NCBI RefSeq assembly: GCF_038002965.1
Contig: NZ_JBBOOE010000002.1
Span: 62,001 to 126,000 of the forward strand
Direction of reading: 5' to 3'
DNA from: Robertmurraya sp. FSL R5-0851
GTDB taxonomy: Bacteria; Bacillota; Bacilli; Bacillales; Cytobacillaceae
DNA length: 64,000 nucleotides
This document shows positions 26,913 through 36,190 of the stretch, piece after piece. Numbering within the stretch: position 1 is the stretch's first letter; the number at the start of each line of letters is the position of its first letter. The notes beneath the pieces are model-generated. The model was not told the DNA's origin. It searched no databases and saw only the letters and a list, made by a program, of their open reading frames with translations. The position numbers and the translations under genes were made by a program.

Positions 26913-27077
26913 ATGTTACAAACACTCAGAAAAGATGAAAAGTTAATGAAATCTATTGAGGAACTTCGTTTAGCTATGATAGAAAGTTCTCGTAAAAAAG
27001 GCATTAAAAACATGGATACGGTGCGTTTAAGTCAGGAATTAGATAAACTCATTCTGACTTACCAGCAACGTCATTAG
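26913..27077 (+). CDS. Spo0E-like aspartyl-phosphate phosphatase, 54 aa
   Basis: ATG with AGAGGGGG upstream. The C-terminal half shows the Spo0E family signature: an ELRLAMIESSRKKG helix, a short loop, then LSQELDKLILTYQ, including the conserved SQELD. Family members are small two-helix proteins that dephosphorylate Spo0A-P in sporulating bacilli. A plasmid copy could delay host sporulation or change Spo0A-dependent timing of transfer genes (inference). Candidate Spo0A boxes lie at 20054-20103. The length fits the family. Confidence 0.75.
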   Translation: MLQTLRKDEKLMKSIEELRLAMIESSRKKGIKNMDTVRLSQELDKLILTYQQRH

Positions 27078-27100
27078 TAACCAGGGAGAGGAGAATAACT

Positions 27101-27646
27101 TTGTTTGATATATTAGGCGGTTTAGCGGTATTTGTATTTATTATAGTAGGAATGGTATCTCCGATCATTGCTTTCTTCTTTAGAAAAAAAGGATTCAAAG
27201 CCATTTGGAAAAAATCAAACTTGCTATTATTAGGGGTATTGATTTTTATCATAACTCCTATTTTAATAGCTAGTTATTATACTGAAGAGAAACCTTTAAT
27301 TGAGAAAATGGATAAAAAGTACGCACTAATAAAGAATGATTTACCGAAAGATGAAACCACTGAAAAAATCCTTGTAGAGTTATACAAAACTGGAGCATCT
27401 ACTAGCGGTAACAGGAATATAAACTATGTGGTCAATAATTACAACGATAAGGATTTTAATGGCAAGATTATAATAAGTGCTTATTATGGAGGAAAAAAAA
27501 TAAGTGAAAAAGAATTTGGGATGTTTTTGCTATCAAAGGAAAAAGGATACGATGACTATATAGATGCTAACAAACTTAACATTAATAGAGACAAGTGGAA
27601 AACGGTAAAGATCAAATACAAAATAAAAGGTGAGTTTTCATCATAA
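27101..27646 (+). CDS. membrane-anchored hypothetical protein, 181 aa
   Basis: TTG start with GGGAGAGGAG upstream. Two membrane segments (about residues 5-27 and 41-60) are followed by a 120-residue hydrophilic domain, rich in Lys and Tyr, that is probably extracellular. No lipobox or enzyme motif. It is the last gene of the topB block before an insertion sequence. Function unknown. Confidence 0.6.
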   Translation: MFDILGGLAVFVFIIVGMVSPIIAFFFRKKGFKAIWKKSNLLLLGVLIFIITPILIASYYTEEKPLIEKMDKKYALIKNDLPKDETTEKILVELYKTGASTSGNRNINYVVNNYNDKDFNGKIIISAYYGGKKISEKEFGMFLLSKEKGYDDYIDANKLNINRDKWKTVKIKYKIKGEFSS

Positions 27647-28041
27647 GGCATAAGGAATTCTTAATCCCTTCCTATGAACAGACGGCCGGCTTTAAATTTT
27701 CTAATTGGTTTTTTATATCACCTACTTTATTATTAAAAGGGTTCTGAAGATAAATTTATAAAAGGACTATTTACTCATGTAACTAGGTAGTGTCAAAACT
27801 TCTATGAAAAAGTAACCTGAGGGTTTGTTTTTCTCTCTTTTTTGTATTGGAAGTACCCGCAATCGCTCTTGACAAACACGCCAATGGTTTGAGATTCCCT
27901 TATCAAGGGCGAAGGGGACAAAAAGAAGGCATGCCAAATAGCCCTTGGTTTTTTCCATTTTAAACCATTGGCAAGTTCGGTTTGTCAAGAGTTCGCTTCG
28001 CCGATTGCTGATTTACTCAAGGGCTCTGCTAAACAAAAAAG

Positions 28042-28344
28042 TTAGGCTGATTGCTCAATGATCCATTCTTGTGCTAAACCAATAAGTTTAGACCATCGTG
28101 CTGGCATATTCGGGAGCTGTGATAACTCCGGATTAAGCACGGGCACCTTACCTTCTAATGCAGAGTGAGGCCTTAAAAAGTTAAAGTAAGCCACAAACAA
28201 TGTGACGAAAGAAACAGAGCCGTGTTCAGATCCGAACCCGTGTGTTGAGCGATAATTACCCTTAAATGTGCGATTGAGTCTTTCAATTACTTGCTTTAGT
28301 GGTCGATACTCCGTTGATACAGGATCTTCATTGGTAAGCCCGAT
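28042..28344 (-). pseudogene. C-terminal part of the IS6-like transposase, copy A
   Basis: Encodes the last roughly 100 residues, matching the end of the intact copy at 33885-35369 (TNEDPVSTEYRPLKQVIERL through a final WIIEQSA). The catalytic Glu region lies here, separated from the two Asp by the IS3-family insert, so this copy cannot make active enzyme. Confidence 0.8.
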
Positions 28345-28578
28345 CGGATTAACCCCCGAATTTTGGACAATAACTCTCTTATTCTTTCATTTCCTCAGTT
28401 TTTTATTTTATAGATTTCTTTCATTATTCTTCAAAAAGGCCATGTTGCTTGACATGGAGCCTCTGCGGGCATGATTCTCCTGCCAAGAAGCCAGCTGTTT
28501 TACAACATTGGCATCGCCGAACGAGGCTATCATGCCCGCCACTCCAAATCAAGCTGATGCTTTGAATGAATACATCCA

Positions 28579-29451
28579 TTACACCCGAACCTCCTTGATC
28601 ACCAATGAATCTTGTTTTTGATAGAATTCCTTTGGTGACAAATCTAGTATACTAGAATGCATACGTCTCTCGTTGTAGAACTCCATAAAATTCATGACTT
28701 CTTGATATGCTTCTGTGTAGGTTTCAAACTGCCATCTGGATAGGCAATCGTCCTCAAAAATGCGATGGAAAGACTCAATATGAGCATTCATATTTGGTGT
28801 TCTTGGTGGAATTCTTTCGTGCTCAATTTTGGAATCTTCACAAAACTTTTCAAAAGTATGGGAAATAAACTGCGGTCCATTGTCTGTTCGGATTACAGGT
28901 TTTTCCAATTCGTCATATTGTTGGCGTTTTAATAATGCCCTTTTCAGTGTCTGTTTGACATCATCTCCAGTGCAGCTTAATCCCATATGATAGGTAATGA
29001 TGCCCCTGTCATAAACATCGATGATGGACATGACAAAGAAAAAGCGATCCTCACCTTCGATAAAGCCATATTTAATGTCAGCTTCCCATAGCTGATTAGA
29101 TCTTGTAATAATGCGATTTCTTGCTAGTTTCCTAGGGTATGAGACTTTCTTTTGGCGCTGTGGGCGTAAGATGCCCAATTCTTTACAAATCCGGTATACT
29201 TTTTTCTTGTTAATTTTAAGTTTGTATTTTCGCCTTAAGACCTTAGTGAGTTTGCGATAACCATAGTTATAGCAATCACCGGCAATCTCTTCTAGTAGAA
29301 ATTCTTTAATCTGTTCGTCTGATATCTTTTGACCGTCCTCTTGGATCGAATAACCTGGTGCTGGACGTCCCTCACTTACTTTTTTCTCCTCAACACGATA
29401 ATTCTTTTGATAATAGTATGTGGATCGAGGAATACCTATGATTTTAAGCAC
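28579..29451 (-). CDS. IS3-family transposase OrfB (DDE domain)
   Basis: The HTH_21-like N-terminus (MLKIIGIPRSTYYYQ) precedes an rve/DDE integrase core: first Asp in WEADIKYG, second in IRTDNGPQF, Glu in AHIESFHRIFEDD. Length 290 residues fits OrfB. Its frame is open further upstream (KPSLAEKHEVANKW), in the -1 frame relative to orfA, so it is normally made as an OrfAB fusion by frameshifting rather than from this Met alone. Confidence 0.88.
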   Translation of the reverse strand: MLKIIGIPRSTYYYQKNYRVEEKKVSEGRPAPGYSIQEDGQKISDEQIKEFLLEEIAGDCYNYGYRKLTKVLRRKYKLKINKKKVYRICKELGILRPQRQKKVSYPRKLARNRIITRSNQLWEADIKYGFIEGEDRFFFVMSIIDVYDRGIITYHMGLSCTGDDVKQTLKRALLKRQQYDELEKPVIRTDNGPQFISHTFEKFCEDSKIEHERIPPRTPNMNAHIESFHRIFEDDCLSRWQFETYTEAYQEVMNFMEFYNERRMHSSILDLSPKEFYQKQDSLVIKEVRV

Positions 29452-29489
29452 CTTTGAAATCGAGTAGCCTTTTTGAATCCATTTGTTAG

Positions 29490-29801
29490 CTACTTCATGC
29501 TTTTCAGCAAGTGAGGGTTTTTCTTTTTTATAAGATCCCTCAGGATCGCTATTTCAAGGTCTTTTTCACCTAATAACATTTTAAGTTTTTCATTTTCTTT
29601 GGATAATTCTTTGGAGTCTATATCTGGCAGCACAGCCACATCTACTTCACCAAATTTACCATCTTTGTATTCACGAACCCAGCGACTAACCATATTGGGA
29701 TTCAGATCATACCGGCGAGCTACAAGGGTATTCTTCCCTGTGTCTTGGGCTTCCTTGATGACTTGTAATTTAAATTCTTTAGAATGTTTTATTCGTTTCA
29801 T
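29490..29801 (-). CDS. IS3-family OrfA (helix-turn-helix), 103 aa
   Basis: HTH_Tnp-type DNA-binding domain (KHSKEFKLQVIKEAQ, then ARRYDLNPNMVSRWVREY) followed by a leucine-zipper-like helix. Near its end (about 29520-29530 on the plus strand, reading minus) the message contains A-AAA-AAG, the typical slippery site of IS3 elements, leading into the orfB frame. Complete in length. Confidence 0.85.
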   Translation of the reverse strand: MKRIKHSKEFKLQVIKEAQDTGKNTLVARRYDLNPNMVSRWVREYKDGKFGEVDVAVLPDIDSKELSKENEKLKMLLGEKDLEIAILRDLIKKKNPHLLKSMK

Positions 29802-29879
29802 GATGTCAGCCTCCTTGGTACATTAAGCAGTATAATAAATATTACTCTTATTGTCCAAGTTCATTTTGGGGCTTATGAG

Positions 29880-31026
29880 CGATAACCTGCTTAATATCGA
29901 ACTGAATATCGTGTTGGGCAAAAAAGTGTTGAGCTAAAAGATAAATCGGATTGCCGTCCACCACAAACGTAAGGTCTTTAGGAATATCCTTCATCTTCAC
30001 TAAGACATCATCAATCGCACGGATCGCCGTAGCTGTATCCCGATTTGGTGATACTGGGTAAGAGAGAATAATCTTTTTCACCGCATCAAAGAAGAAAAAC
30101 AAGTAATGCCAACGGCCGTTCACCCTGATATAGGTTTCGTCCCCGCAGAACTGGTCAGAAAGTTCATACGGGTAGTAATCTACGTAAGGCTTAAGTGTAA
30201 GGGCTACTGCATTCTCGTAATTTAAAATGCTTTGATGCGATATAGATACCCCGTGAACATCTTTCATCAGTGCTGCTGTTTTACGGGCCGAAAGGCCATA
30301 GTTAACATGGTAGGTTAAAATGAGCCCTAATGTATGTGGCGAAACATATAACCTTGATAAATCTACCTTTGGCTTCTGTGGAGTAGACTTAGACAATGGC
30401 TGAAAATCAATTCGAAACTGTCGGTAAATGTATCTAATCTTAAAGGCTTGAGGGTCCTTTTTAAACTGTTTCTTCTCTTTTGAAGACATACCATTCAGTT
30501 TTCTTTGGTAATAGGAACAGTCATTATTCTTGCACTTATACACGTCAAAGTCTTTTCGCGCCTTGACTTTCTCAAGTGTTTTAGAACAATGAGGACACTT
30601 CAAAATAGCCTCTTTCAAATAGCGGCTCTTTTCGTTAAAAACACAAGTACACACCTTACATTGATACTGTCCTTTGCCTCCATTATTGGCATAGAGATAA
30701 TCCGATTGAGCACCGCACTTTGGGCAACTCATTGATGTAGACACCGCTGTCTTTACATTAGAACGCCTTTGAACAGGTTTTAAATGCTTACCGTTCTTCT
30801 CCAGATATTCTGTAAGAAGAATACGATAATCATGTTTCTGGAGCGCTTCGATGATCGGAAGATCATCCACCTGAAGTTTACGGTAAGGTTTATTTACAGG
30901 AGTTTCTTCAGGCTTTTCAAACATGCCCTTCCCAATAAGCAGGGTAAGTAATGTTCGAATTACCTGATCTTGATACTTGATAAATTCCATTAAATAAGTT
31001 AATAATTGAGGGTACAAACTTGTCAC
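29880..31026 (-). pseudogene. N-terminal part of the IS6-like transposase, copy A
   Basis: About 380 residues: helical N-terminus, two zinc-ribbon-like Cys4 clusters (CPKCGAQ with CKVC, and CPHCSK with CKNNDC), then the first DDE Asp in FCGDETYIRV and the second in FVVDGNPIY. The frame is interrupted at DIKQVI by the IS3-family element. Compare the intact copy at 33885-35369. Confidence 0.85.
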
Positions 31027-31190
31027 TTCCTAGCTTTTAGGGATTAAGTGTTCGGTGTCGTAACCTCACTTTTATCCTAAAACTATGGGGGTGGCAAGTT
31101 TTTTGCATTTAAACCCCTTTATATCAAGGATTATTAACTTTTTTAATATAAAAGTTTTGACAATACGTGTAACTAAGGAGAGGGTAAAAT

Positions 31191-31298
31191 ATGACTACAC
31201 CAAACGAAGAGACACCTATTGATTTAAGCATAATCTATGACTTTAAAAGCTTCCCGGACTGCTTGTTATCAAGACCTAAATTAAAAAATGGTAAATAA
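31191..31298 (+). CDS. small ORF, 35 aa
   Basis: ATG preceded by AAGGAGAGGG, a strong site that overlaps the target duplication of IS copy A. The IS therefore separates it from its original upstream sequence. The peptide is hydrophilic, without a recognised motif. It could be the start of a decayed gene. A hairpin with AAGGCCATAACATATT/AATATGTTATGGCCTT follows (31301-31346) and looks like a terminator. Confidence 0.45.
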   Translation: MTTPNEETPIDLSIIYDFKSFPDCLLSRPKLKNGK

Positions 31299-31394
31299 AT
31301 TAAAGGCCATAACATATTTTATATGGCTAATATGTTATGGCCTTTCTTATTAAAACAACGCCCTTGTTAGCTTATGTAAAATTATTCACAAACT

Positions 31395-31652
31395 TTATTT
31401 GTAGGGATGAAAGTCCACTGATTTTGCTTGATACATTTTGTCACGATATTCAAAAGTGATAATAACTTCACCAATAGAGTATGCTGGAGAAACTTGAGCA
31501 GTTAACCTAGCGATAAGATGTTTGTTTTCTACTTCATATTTTATAATTCCTCCAAAATATATATCTTTAAAAACATTCTCAAGCTTGATACCTACTGGAC
31601 TTAAATCTACAACATATTGTTTGTCTCCAATACTTATTTTCGAGTTGACCAC
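31395..31652 (-). CDS. hypothetical protein, 85 aa
   Basis: GTG start without a clear ribosome binding site, so it may be the C-terminal part of a once longer gene. The product is beta-rich (VVDLSPVGIKLENVF, then VIITFEYRDKMYQAKSV), resembling a small barrel. No membrane segment. Function unknown. The neighbouring plus-strand fragment (31644-31769) also suggests decay here. Confidence 0.45.
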   Translation of the reverse strand: MVNSKISIGDKQYVVDLSPVGIKLENVFKDIYFGGIIKYEVENKHLIARLTAQVSPAYSIGEVIITFEYRDKMYQAKSVDFHPYK

Positions 31653-31769
31653 TTATCAAAAGGGCTATCTGACCAGGATGTAATAACAGAATTTCGTCTT
31701 TCAGATCCTTTCTCTATTAGACGTTATAAAGAGAATCTAAATCAAAAGACAAAAACGGAAAAAATATAA
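31644..31769 (+). pseudogene. possible gene remnant, about 41 codons
   Basis: An open frame ending in TAA at 31769 reads like real protein (GLSDQDVITEFRLSDPFS, then IRRYKENLNQK) but has no start codon with a ribosome binding site and overlaps the end of an opposite gene. Probably the tail of a deleted gene. Confidence 0.3.
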
Positions 31770-31914
31770 AAATATATATACATAGGGAGAATACTTTGGC
31801 TGACATGTTTGGATGCTTAGAATTATAATTATTTTTTTGAAACTATATATGTTGTTGGTATTAGTTGGTCCTTAATTCCCAATACTAATAAAAAAGAAAG
31901 GGGAATTTTTAAAA

Positions 31915-32424
31915 ATGAAATTCTTTATTTTACCACCACTAATATCTGTATTACTTTTAAATTATATAGGTTATAGTAATAAGGAAAAAATGAGTACTGC
32001 TATTCATCTTGACCAAACACCTCAAGTCGAAAAATTTAAGGATAAAACAGATTTTAAATTTATAATGCCTACCAAGCTTCCAAAGGATTGGATATTAGAA
32101 ATAAAAGAACCAACAGAAGAGTCAAAGGAGTCAGAGAAAATACAGCTTGTAAGATTAAATTATCTAGACAAGACTGATACATATTTAATGGTATCTATAG
32201 CAGAGACTAAATCAAATGGTAAATTAGACGATTTTGGTGAAAATCTGAAAATAAAAGGTATAAACGCTATATTTCAGAAACTATTACCTACCGAGAAGTA
32301 TAAAGAGGTTACTGGAGGAACGTTAATGTGGATTCAAGGGGATACATTAATTTCTCTATTCAGCTCTAGATTGTCAAAAGCTGAGTTAGTTCAGATTGCT
32401 GAATCTATGATATCTGAACAGTAA
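31915..32424 (+). CDS. DUF4367-like secreted or anchored protein, 169 aa
   Basis: ATG with GAAAGGGG upstream. Residues 3-18 form a hydrophobic signal or anchor. The following domain has the look of DUF4367 proteins of bacilli: IMPTKLPKDW near the start, a central beta-rich part, then GGTLMWIQGDTLISLFSS and a C-terminal LSKAELVQIAESM helix. The family has no defined activity; some members are sporulation or envelope related. It ends just before a bidirectional terminator. Confidence 0.65.
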   Translation: MKFFILPPLISVLLLNYIGYSNKEKMSTAIHLDQTPQVEKFKDKTDFKFIMPTKLPKDWILEIKEPTEESKESEKIQLVRLNYLDKTDTYLMVSIAETKSNGKLDDFGENLKIKGINAIFQKLLPTEKYKEVTGGTLMWIQGDTLISLFSSRLSKAELVQIAESMISEQ

Positions 32425-32440
32425 CAGTAAAAGTAAAATA

Positions 32441-32478
32441 GGGGAAAGTTCAACAATCTTTAATGTAGAACTTTCCCC
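32441..32478. terminator. Convergent terminator
   Basis: GGGGAAAGTT and AACTTTCCCC are perfect 10-base arms between the convergent genes 31915-32424 and 32488-32901. Confidence 0.75.
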
Positions 32479-32487
32479 TAACTAATC

Positions 32488-32901
32488 TTACTTAAATATA
32501 GAGCCGCCGTTACTATAAACTCGATATGTCCCCTCTGTATCATTGTTGGTTAGTGATTTCCAAGTCAGCGTGTAATCACCCGGTGCTACACTATAAAATG
32601 TTATGGTGCCATTGTAATCAAACGGTAAGTAAGTTGCACTAATTTCCCGTCCAGAAGCTGTCCTTAACGTCCAAACTGTATTGGCTTGCTGCCCACTATG
32701 TATACCTTGTTGAAATATTTTTGCAGAGATATTCCCCCCTTGATGATGCCATATCTTTACACCATCATAATCTCCATTATCCTGTGCCCAAATTCGAAAT
32801 TCTCCACTAACAGCAGCTTCTGTTTGAATATTAGGAATTAAAGTGAAAATACACGCTAATAGAAAACTAGTGATTAAAATTCTTTTTGCAAACACCTTCA
32901 T
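32488..32901 (-). CDS. small secreted protein, 137 aa
   Basis: A clear Sec signal peptide (KRILITSFLLACIFTLIPN, cleavage probably after TEAA). The mature part is about 107 residues, Gly-, Trp- and Thr-rich and predicted beta: WAQDNGDYDGVKIWHHQGG, then APGDYTLTWKS. It looks like a small beta-sandwich. A GGAGGTTAA site precedes the ATG. Unknown function; could be a cell-surface or antimicrobial-type protein. Confidence 0.7.
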   Translation of the reverse strand: MKVFAKRILITSFLLACIFTLIPNIQTEAAVSGEFRIWAQDNGDYDGVKIWHHQGGNISAKIFQQGIHSGQQANTVWTLRTASGREISATYLPFDYNGTITFYSVAPGDYTLTWKSLTNNDTEGTYRVYSNGGSIFK

Positions 32902-33628
32902 AATTATTTAACCTCCAACTTATTAATATATCCAAATTATAGAATAATATTACATTTTTTTCTATAAATAAGTCTGAATTATGTGAAAATAAGCATAAAG
33001 TCTAAGTATTGATAGGTATTTAGAGTCACTCCATCCATTCTAATCAGTGCTTTTTAACCAACTACAAAAGTAAAAAGACCACTAGTTCATGCAACTAGTG
33101 GTCATTCTTTGCGTGAAAACCATCCCTTACTTTGGAGAGCGTTAGGATGGTTTCAGCATTACCTATGAGTAACTTATTGTACCATGTATGTTTAAAAATG
33201 GAACTATAGGTGTAATTATTTTGCTTTTGATTGATCTTGTTCCTTAATTTATCAAATAGATTATTTTCACTCAAATTATCATATAGTAATTTATTTACTA
33301 TTTCATGGCTTTAGGTTACAGGTTTCAACCAATTTATTTTTATCAGCTCCAATTTAAAATATCTTTTGAGTTGTTGTTTAAATGTTTGTATCACAAATGT
33401 TATTACAACGATGATACATATATAGTAGAGTTTGCGTTATCAAGACTTAAATTAAAATATCTCAAAGTGTACATATTCTATATACTCCCAAATTTAGTAT
33501 AAGTATAGTTCTTTCTAATCAAAAAACTATAAATTTATTTACAATTTTTGGTTTTTATTTTAAAATTTGGTTGTCTATTTAGAATCTTTTTTTCTATAAC
33601 ACCATAGACTTAACAGGAAGACATATTG
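32902..33628. other. Intergenic region, AT-rich, no convincing gene
   Basis: Holds a terminator-like hairpin at 33075-33110 (AAGACCACTAGTT/AACTAGTGGTC) and an AACCATCC/GGATGGTT inverted repeat at 33119-33156. A 65-codon open frame at 33305-33502 has no ribosome binding site and low coding quality. Confidence 0.5.
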
Positions 33629-35466
33629 GGTAGTGTCAAAAGATTTATGAAAACTACCTAAAGGGTTAGTTTCTCTCCTATTTACTGGATGGAGATGCGC
33701 CGCAATCGCTCTTGACAAACACGCCAATGGTTTGAGGATTGTTTAACAAGGGCGAAGGGAACAAAAGAAGGCATACCAAATAAGCCCTTGGTTGTTTCCA
33801 TTTTAAACCATTGGCAAGTTCGGTTTGTCAAGAGTTCGCTCCGCCGATTGCTGAATTAGCTTAAGGGCTCAGCTAAACAAAAAGTTAGGCTTGTCTTTGC
33901 TCTACTATCCATTGTTGTGCTAATCCAATGAGCTTTGTCCAACGTGCTGGCATTGTTGGAAGCCCCTTGAGTTCTGGATTCACTACGGGCACTTTTCCTT
34001 CTAAGGCGGCATGCGGACGCAAAAAGTTAAAGTAGGCCGTAAATAAGGTGACGTATGAAATGGAACCATGTTCAGAGCCGAATCCATGAGTGGAGCGATA
34101 ATTGCCCTTAAAGGTGCGGTTAAGTCTCTCAATTATTTGTTTCAGTGGTCTATATTCGGTCGAAACAGGGTCCTCATTGGTTAATCCAATGACCTGCTTC
34201 ACATCGAATGAAATCCCATGTTGAGCGAAGAAATGTTGGGCTAAAAGATAGATTGGATTCCCGTCTACCACAAAGGTCAGATTTTCTGGAATCTCTTTCA
34301 TCTTGATTAAGACCTCATCAATTGCTCGAATGGCTGTTGCTGTGTCTCGATTAGGCGACACCGGATACGAAAGAATAATCTTTTTCACGGCGTCAAAAAA
34401 GAAAAATAAATAATGCCATCGACCGTTTACTCTGATATACGTTTCATCACCGCAGAATTGGTCTGAAAGTTCATAGGGATAGTGATCCACATAAGGTTTA
34501 AGTAATAAAGCTACGCTATTTTCGTAGTTCAATACAGTCTGATGTGAAATCATCACTCCGTGTACGTCCTGCATAATCGCAGCTGTTTTACGGGCCGAAA
34601 GGCCATAGTTTACATGATAGGTTAGGATCAATCCTAATGTATGTGGGGATGCATAAATCTTTGATAAGTCCACGGCCGGCAGTTCTGGTGATTCCTTGGA
34701 TAACGGCTGGAAATCGATATAAAACTGACGGAAAATGTATCTCAATTTAAATGCTTGAGGGTCCTTTTTGAACCTTTTCTTTTCTTTTGAAGTCATCCCA
34801 TTGAGCTTCTTTTGATAATAAAAACAGTCATTGTTCTTGCACTTAAACACGTGAAAATCTTTTCTTTCTTTTATTTTCTCGAGAGTCTTGGAACAATGAG
34901 GACACTTCAGGATGGCCTCCTTAGAGTAACGGTTCTTTTCACTGAAAAGTTCTGTACACACCTTGCATTGATACTGACCTTTATCTCCATTGTTGGCATA
35001 AAGATAATCCGATGGAGCACCACACTTTGGACAGTTCATGGCTTTAGGTACGGAAACTTTTGCATTCTTACGCCTTTGAACAGGTTTAAGTGGTTTCCCG
35101 TTCTTCTCTAGATATTCACTAAGAAGAACTCGATAATCAAGCTGTTCCAGAACTTCAATGACCGGAAGGTCGTCCACTTGAAGTTTTCGATATGGTTTAT
35201 TTACGGGCTGTTCAGTAGGCTTATCAAACATACTCTTACCAATCAATAAAGTAAGCAATGTTCGAATGAGTTGTTCTTGATAGTTTATAAAAGTTAATAA
35301 ATAGGTTATAATTTGAGGGTACAAATTGTCACTTCCTTTTCTAGGTTGTTGAGAGTGTCGTAACCTCAATTATCCTTAGAATTCAGGGGGTGGCAATTTT
35401 TTTGCTTATAAAGCCCTCTTAGATAGGATTTAATAACCTATTTACTATAAAAGTTTTGACAATACG
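33629..35466 (-). mobile_element. IS6-like element, copy B, intact, 1838 bp
   Basis: Starts GGTAGTGTCAAAA and ends TTTTGACAATACG, flanked by the 8-bp repeat ACATATTG (33621-33628 and 35467-35474). One intact transposase gene is inside. A GCTCTTGACAAAC-type internal repeat and GAGCGATTGCGG-like words near 33690-33850 also occur in copy A at 27860-28020. Confidence 0.88.
33885..35369 (-). CDS. IS6-like DDE transposase with zinc ribbons, 494 aa
   Basis: Intact counterpart of the split copy A. The N-terminal 80 residues are helical, followed by two Cys4 zinc-ribbon-like clusters (CPKCGAPSDY with CKVC; CPHCSK with CKNNDC) and the DDE core: Asp in FCGDETYIRV, Asp in FVVDGNPIY, Glu near RPLKQIIERLNRTFKGNYR. 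Longer than classical IS6 transposases (about 230 residues) because of the zinc-binding N-terminus, so family placement rests on the core and the 8-bp duplications. The true start may be a Met a few codons in. Confidence 0.85.
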   Translation of the reverse strand: MRLRHSQQPRKGSDNLYPQIITYLLTFINYQEQLIRTLLTLLIGKSMFDKPTEQPVNKPYRKLQVDDLPVIEVLEQLDYRVLLSEYLEKNGKPLKPVQRRKNAKVSVPKAMNCPKCGAPSDYLYANNGDKGQYQCKVCTELFSEKNRYSKEAILKCPHCSKTLEKIKERKDFHVFKCKNNDCFYYQKKLNGMTSKEKKRFKKDPQAFKLRYIFRQFYIDFQPLSKESPELPAVDLSKIYASPHTLGLILTYHVNYGLSARKTAAIMQDVHGVMISHQTVLNYENSVALLLKPYVDHYPYELSDQFCGDETYIRVNGRWHYLFFFFDAVKKIILSYPVSPNRDTATAIRAIDEVLIKMKEIPENLTFVVDGNPIYLLAQHFFAQHGISFDVKQVIGLTNEDPVSTEYRPLKQIIERLNRTFKGNYRSTHGFGSEHGSISYVTLFTAYFNFLRPHAALEGKVPVVNPELKGLPTMPARWTKLIGLAQQWIVEQRQA

Positions 35467-35489
35467 ACATATTGATTGGAGGGGGAATA

Positions 35490-36173
35490 ATGAAATTCAA
35501 GAAATTGGTTGGTATCACCTTTTTATCTTTATCTTTAATGTTCCCGTACTTTTCTTCGGCCTCTGCAGAAACAAGTCAAGTTAATAAAGAGAAATATTAC
35601 TATGAAAACAACAAAACAAAAGTCACTAAAGAAATTGTTCAGACAGAAAACGGCCAAGCGACGTTTACACGTAAAACCGAAGCCAACGGAACTGTGTATG
35701 CTGAGTTAATTGAAAAGGATTTCACGACTATAATTGAATATGATCCTAATACAAAAGAGCTATTTGTGAATGGTGAAAAGCAAGAGTTTGAGATAGCTGA
35801 AGTTAACGAACAGCAGAATACATCAGGAGATTTCTCTATTATGGCCGTTCCGTCAGGCGGAACATATGTTGGTGCCTTTAATTATAGTTTAAATATTGCA
35901 ACTTTAACTGCATCAGCGGCCGCAGCAGCATTATCTACTGTAACTAAAGCTCCTTATAGTGGTTGTTTGGCTGCCGTAAGCGTATTCATAGGTTCTGCAT
36001 CAACACTATATTACACAATTTATCAATATCGATATCCAATGAAATGTTCAGCAACTCCATATTTTAATCAAACTAAAGTATGGACTAATTCTAGCCGTAG
36101 CGTCGTTTCTTCAATAGTTGAAAGCGGGAAGTTCTTCAGCTCTCAACCTATTCCAGCTTCCTGTACTCCATAG
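35490..36173 (+). CDS. secreted protein of unknown function, 227 aa
   Basis: The ATG at 35490 has GGAGGGGG upstream; IS copy B ends only 24 bases before it, so its original promoter may be lost or replaced. A signal peptide (LVGITFLSLSLMFPYF, cleavage after SASA) is followed by a charged domain and then an Ala-rich hydrophobic segment (about residues 135-165) with two small-residue helices. Three Cys lie in the C-terminal part (CLAAVSVF, MKCSATP, ASCTP). A pro-region plus hydrophobic C-terminal domain resembles some bacteriocin or toxin proteins; not proven. Confidence 0.6.
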   Translation: MKFKKLVGITFLSLSLMFPYFSSASAETSQVNKEKYYYENNKTKVTKEIVQTENGQATFTRKTEANGTVYAELIEKDFTTIIEYDPNTKELFVNGEKQEFEIAEVNEQQNTSGDFSIMAVPSGGTYVGAFNYSLNIATLTASAAAAALSTVTKAPYSGCLAAVSVFIGSASTLYYTIYQYRYPMKCSATPYFNQTKVWTNSSRSVVSSIVESGKFFSSQPIPASCTP

Positions 36174-36190
36174 AAAGAAGTGATATTCAA

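Larger units (their letters stand above)
28345..29879 (-). mobile_element. IS3-family insertion sequence, 1535 bp, nested in copy A
   Basis: Carries orfA and orfB on the minus strand. It is flanked by a 4-bp repeat CGAT (28341-28344 and 29880-29883), and removing it restores the transposase alignment to copy B. Imperfect ends share TTGGACAATAA and an A-CCCC block. Exact termini remain uncertain by a few bases. Confidence 0.8.
27786..31167 (-). mobile_element. IS6-like element, copy A, split by an IS3-family element
   Basis: Imperfect terminal repeats (GGTAGTGTCAAAACTT at the left, AAGTTTTGACAATACG at the right) are bordered by an 8-bp direct repeat TGTAACTA (27778-27785 and 31168-31175). Eight-base duplications fit the IS6 family. 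The transposase is split by another element at 28345-29879; without that insert the IS is about 1843 bp, close to copy B (1838 bp). Copy B probably could supply transposase in trans. Confidence 0.85.

Noticed and set aside
33305..33502. 65-codon open frame in the gap before IS copy B
   Set aside because: No ribosome binding site, strongly AT-biased residue content and no neighbour coupling. A short resemblance to the end of the 31191 ORF (LSR-KLK) is too brief to use.
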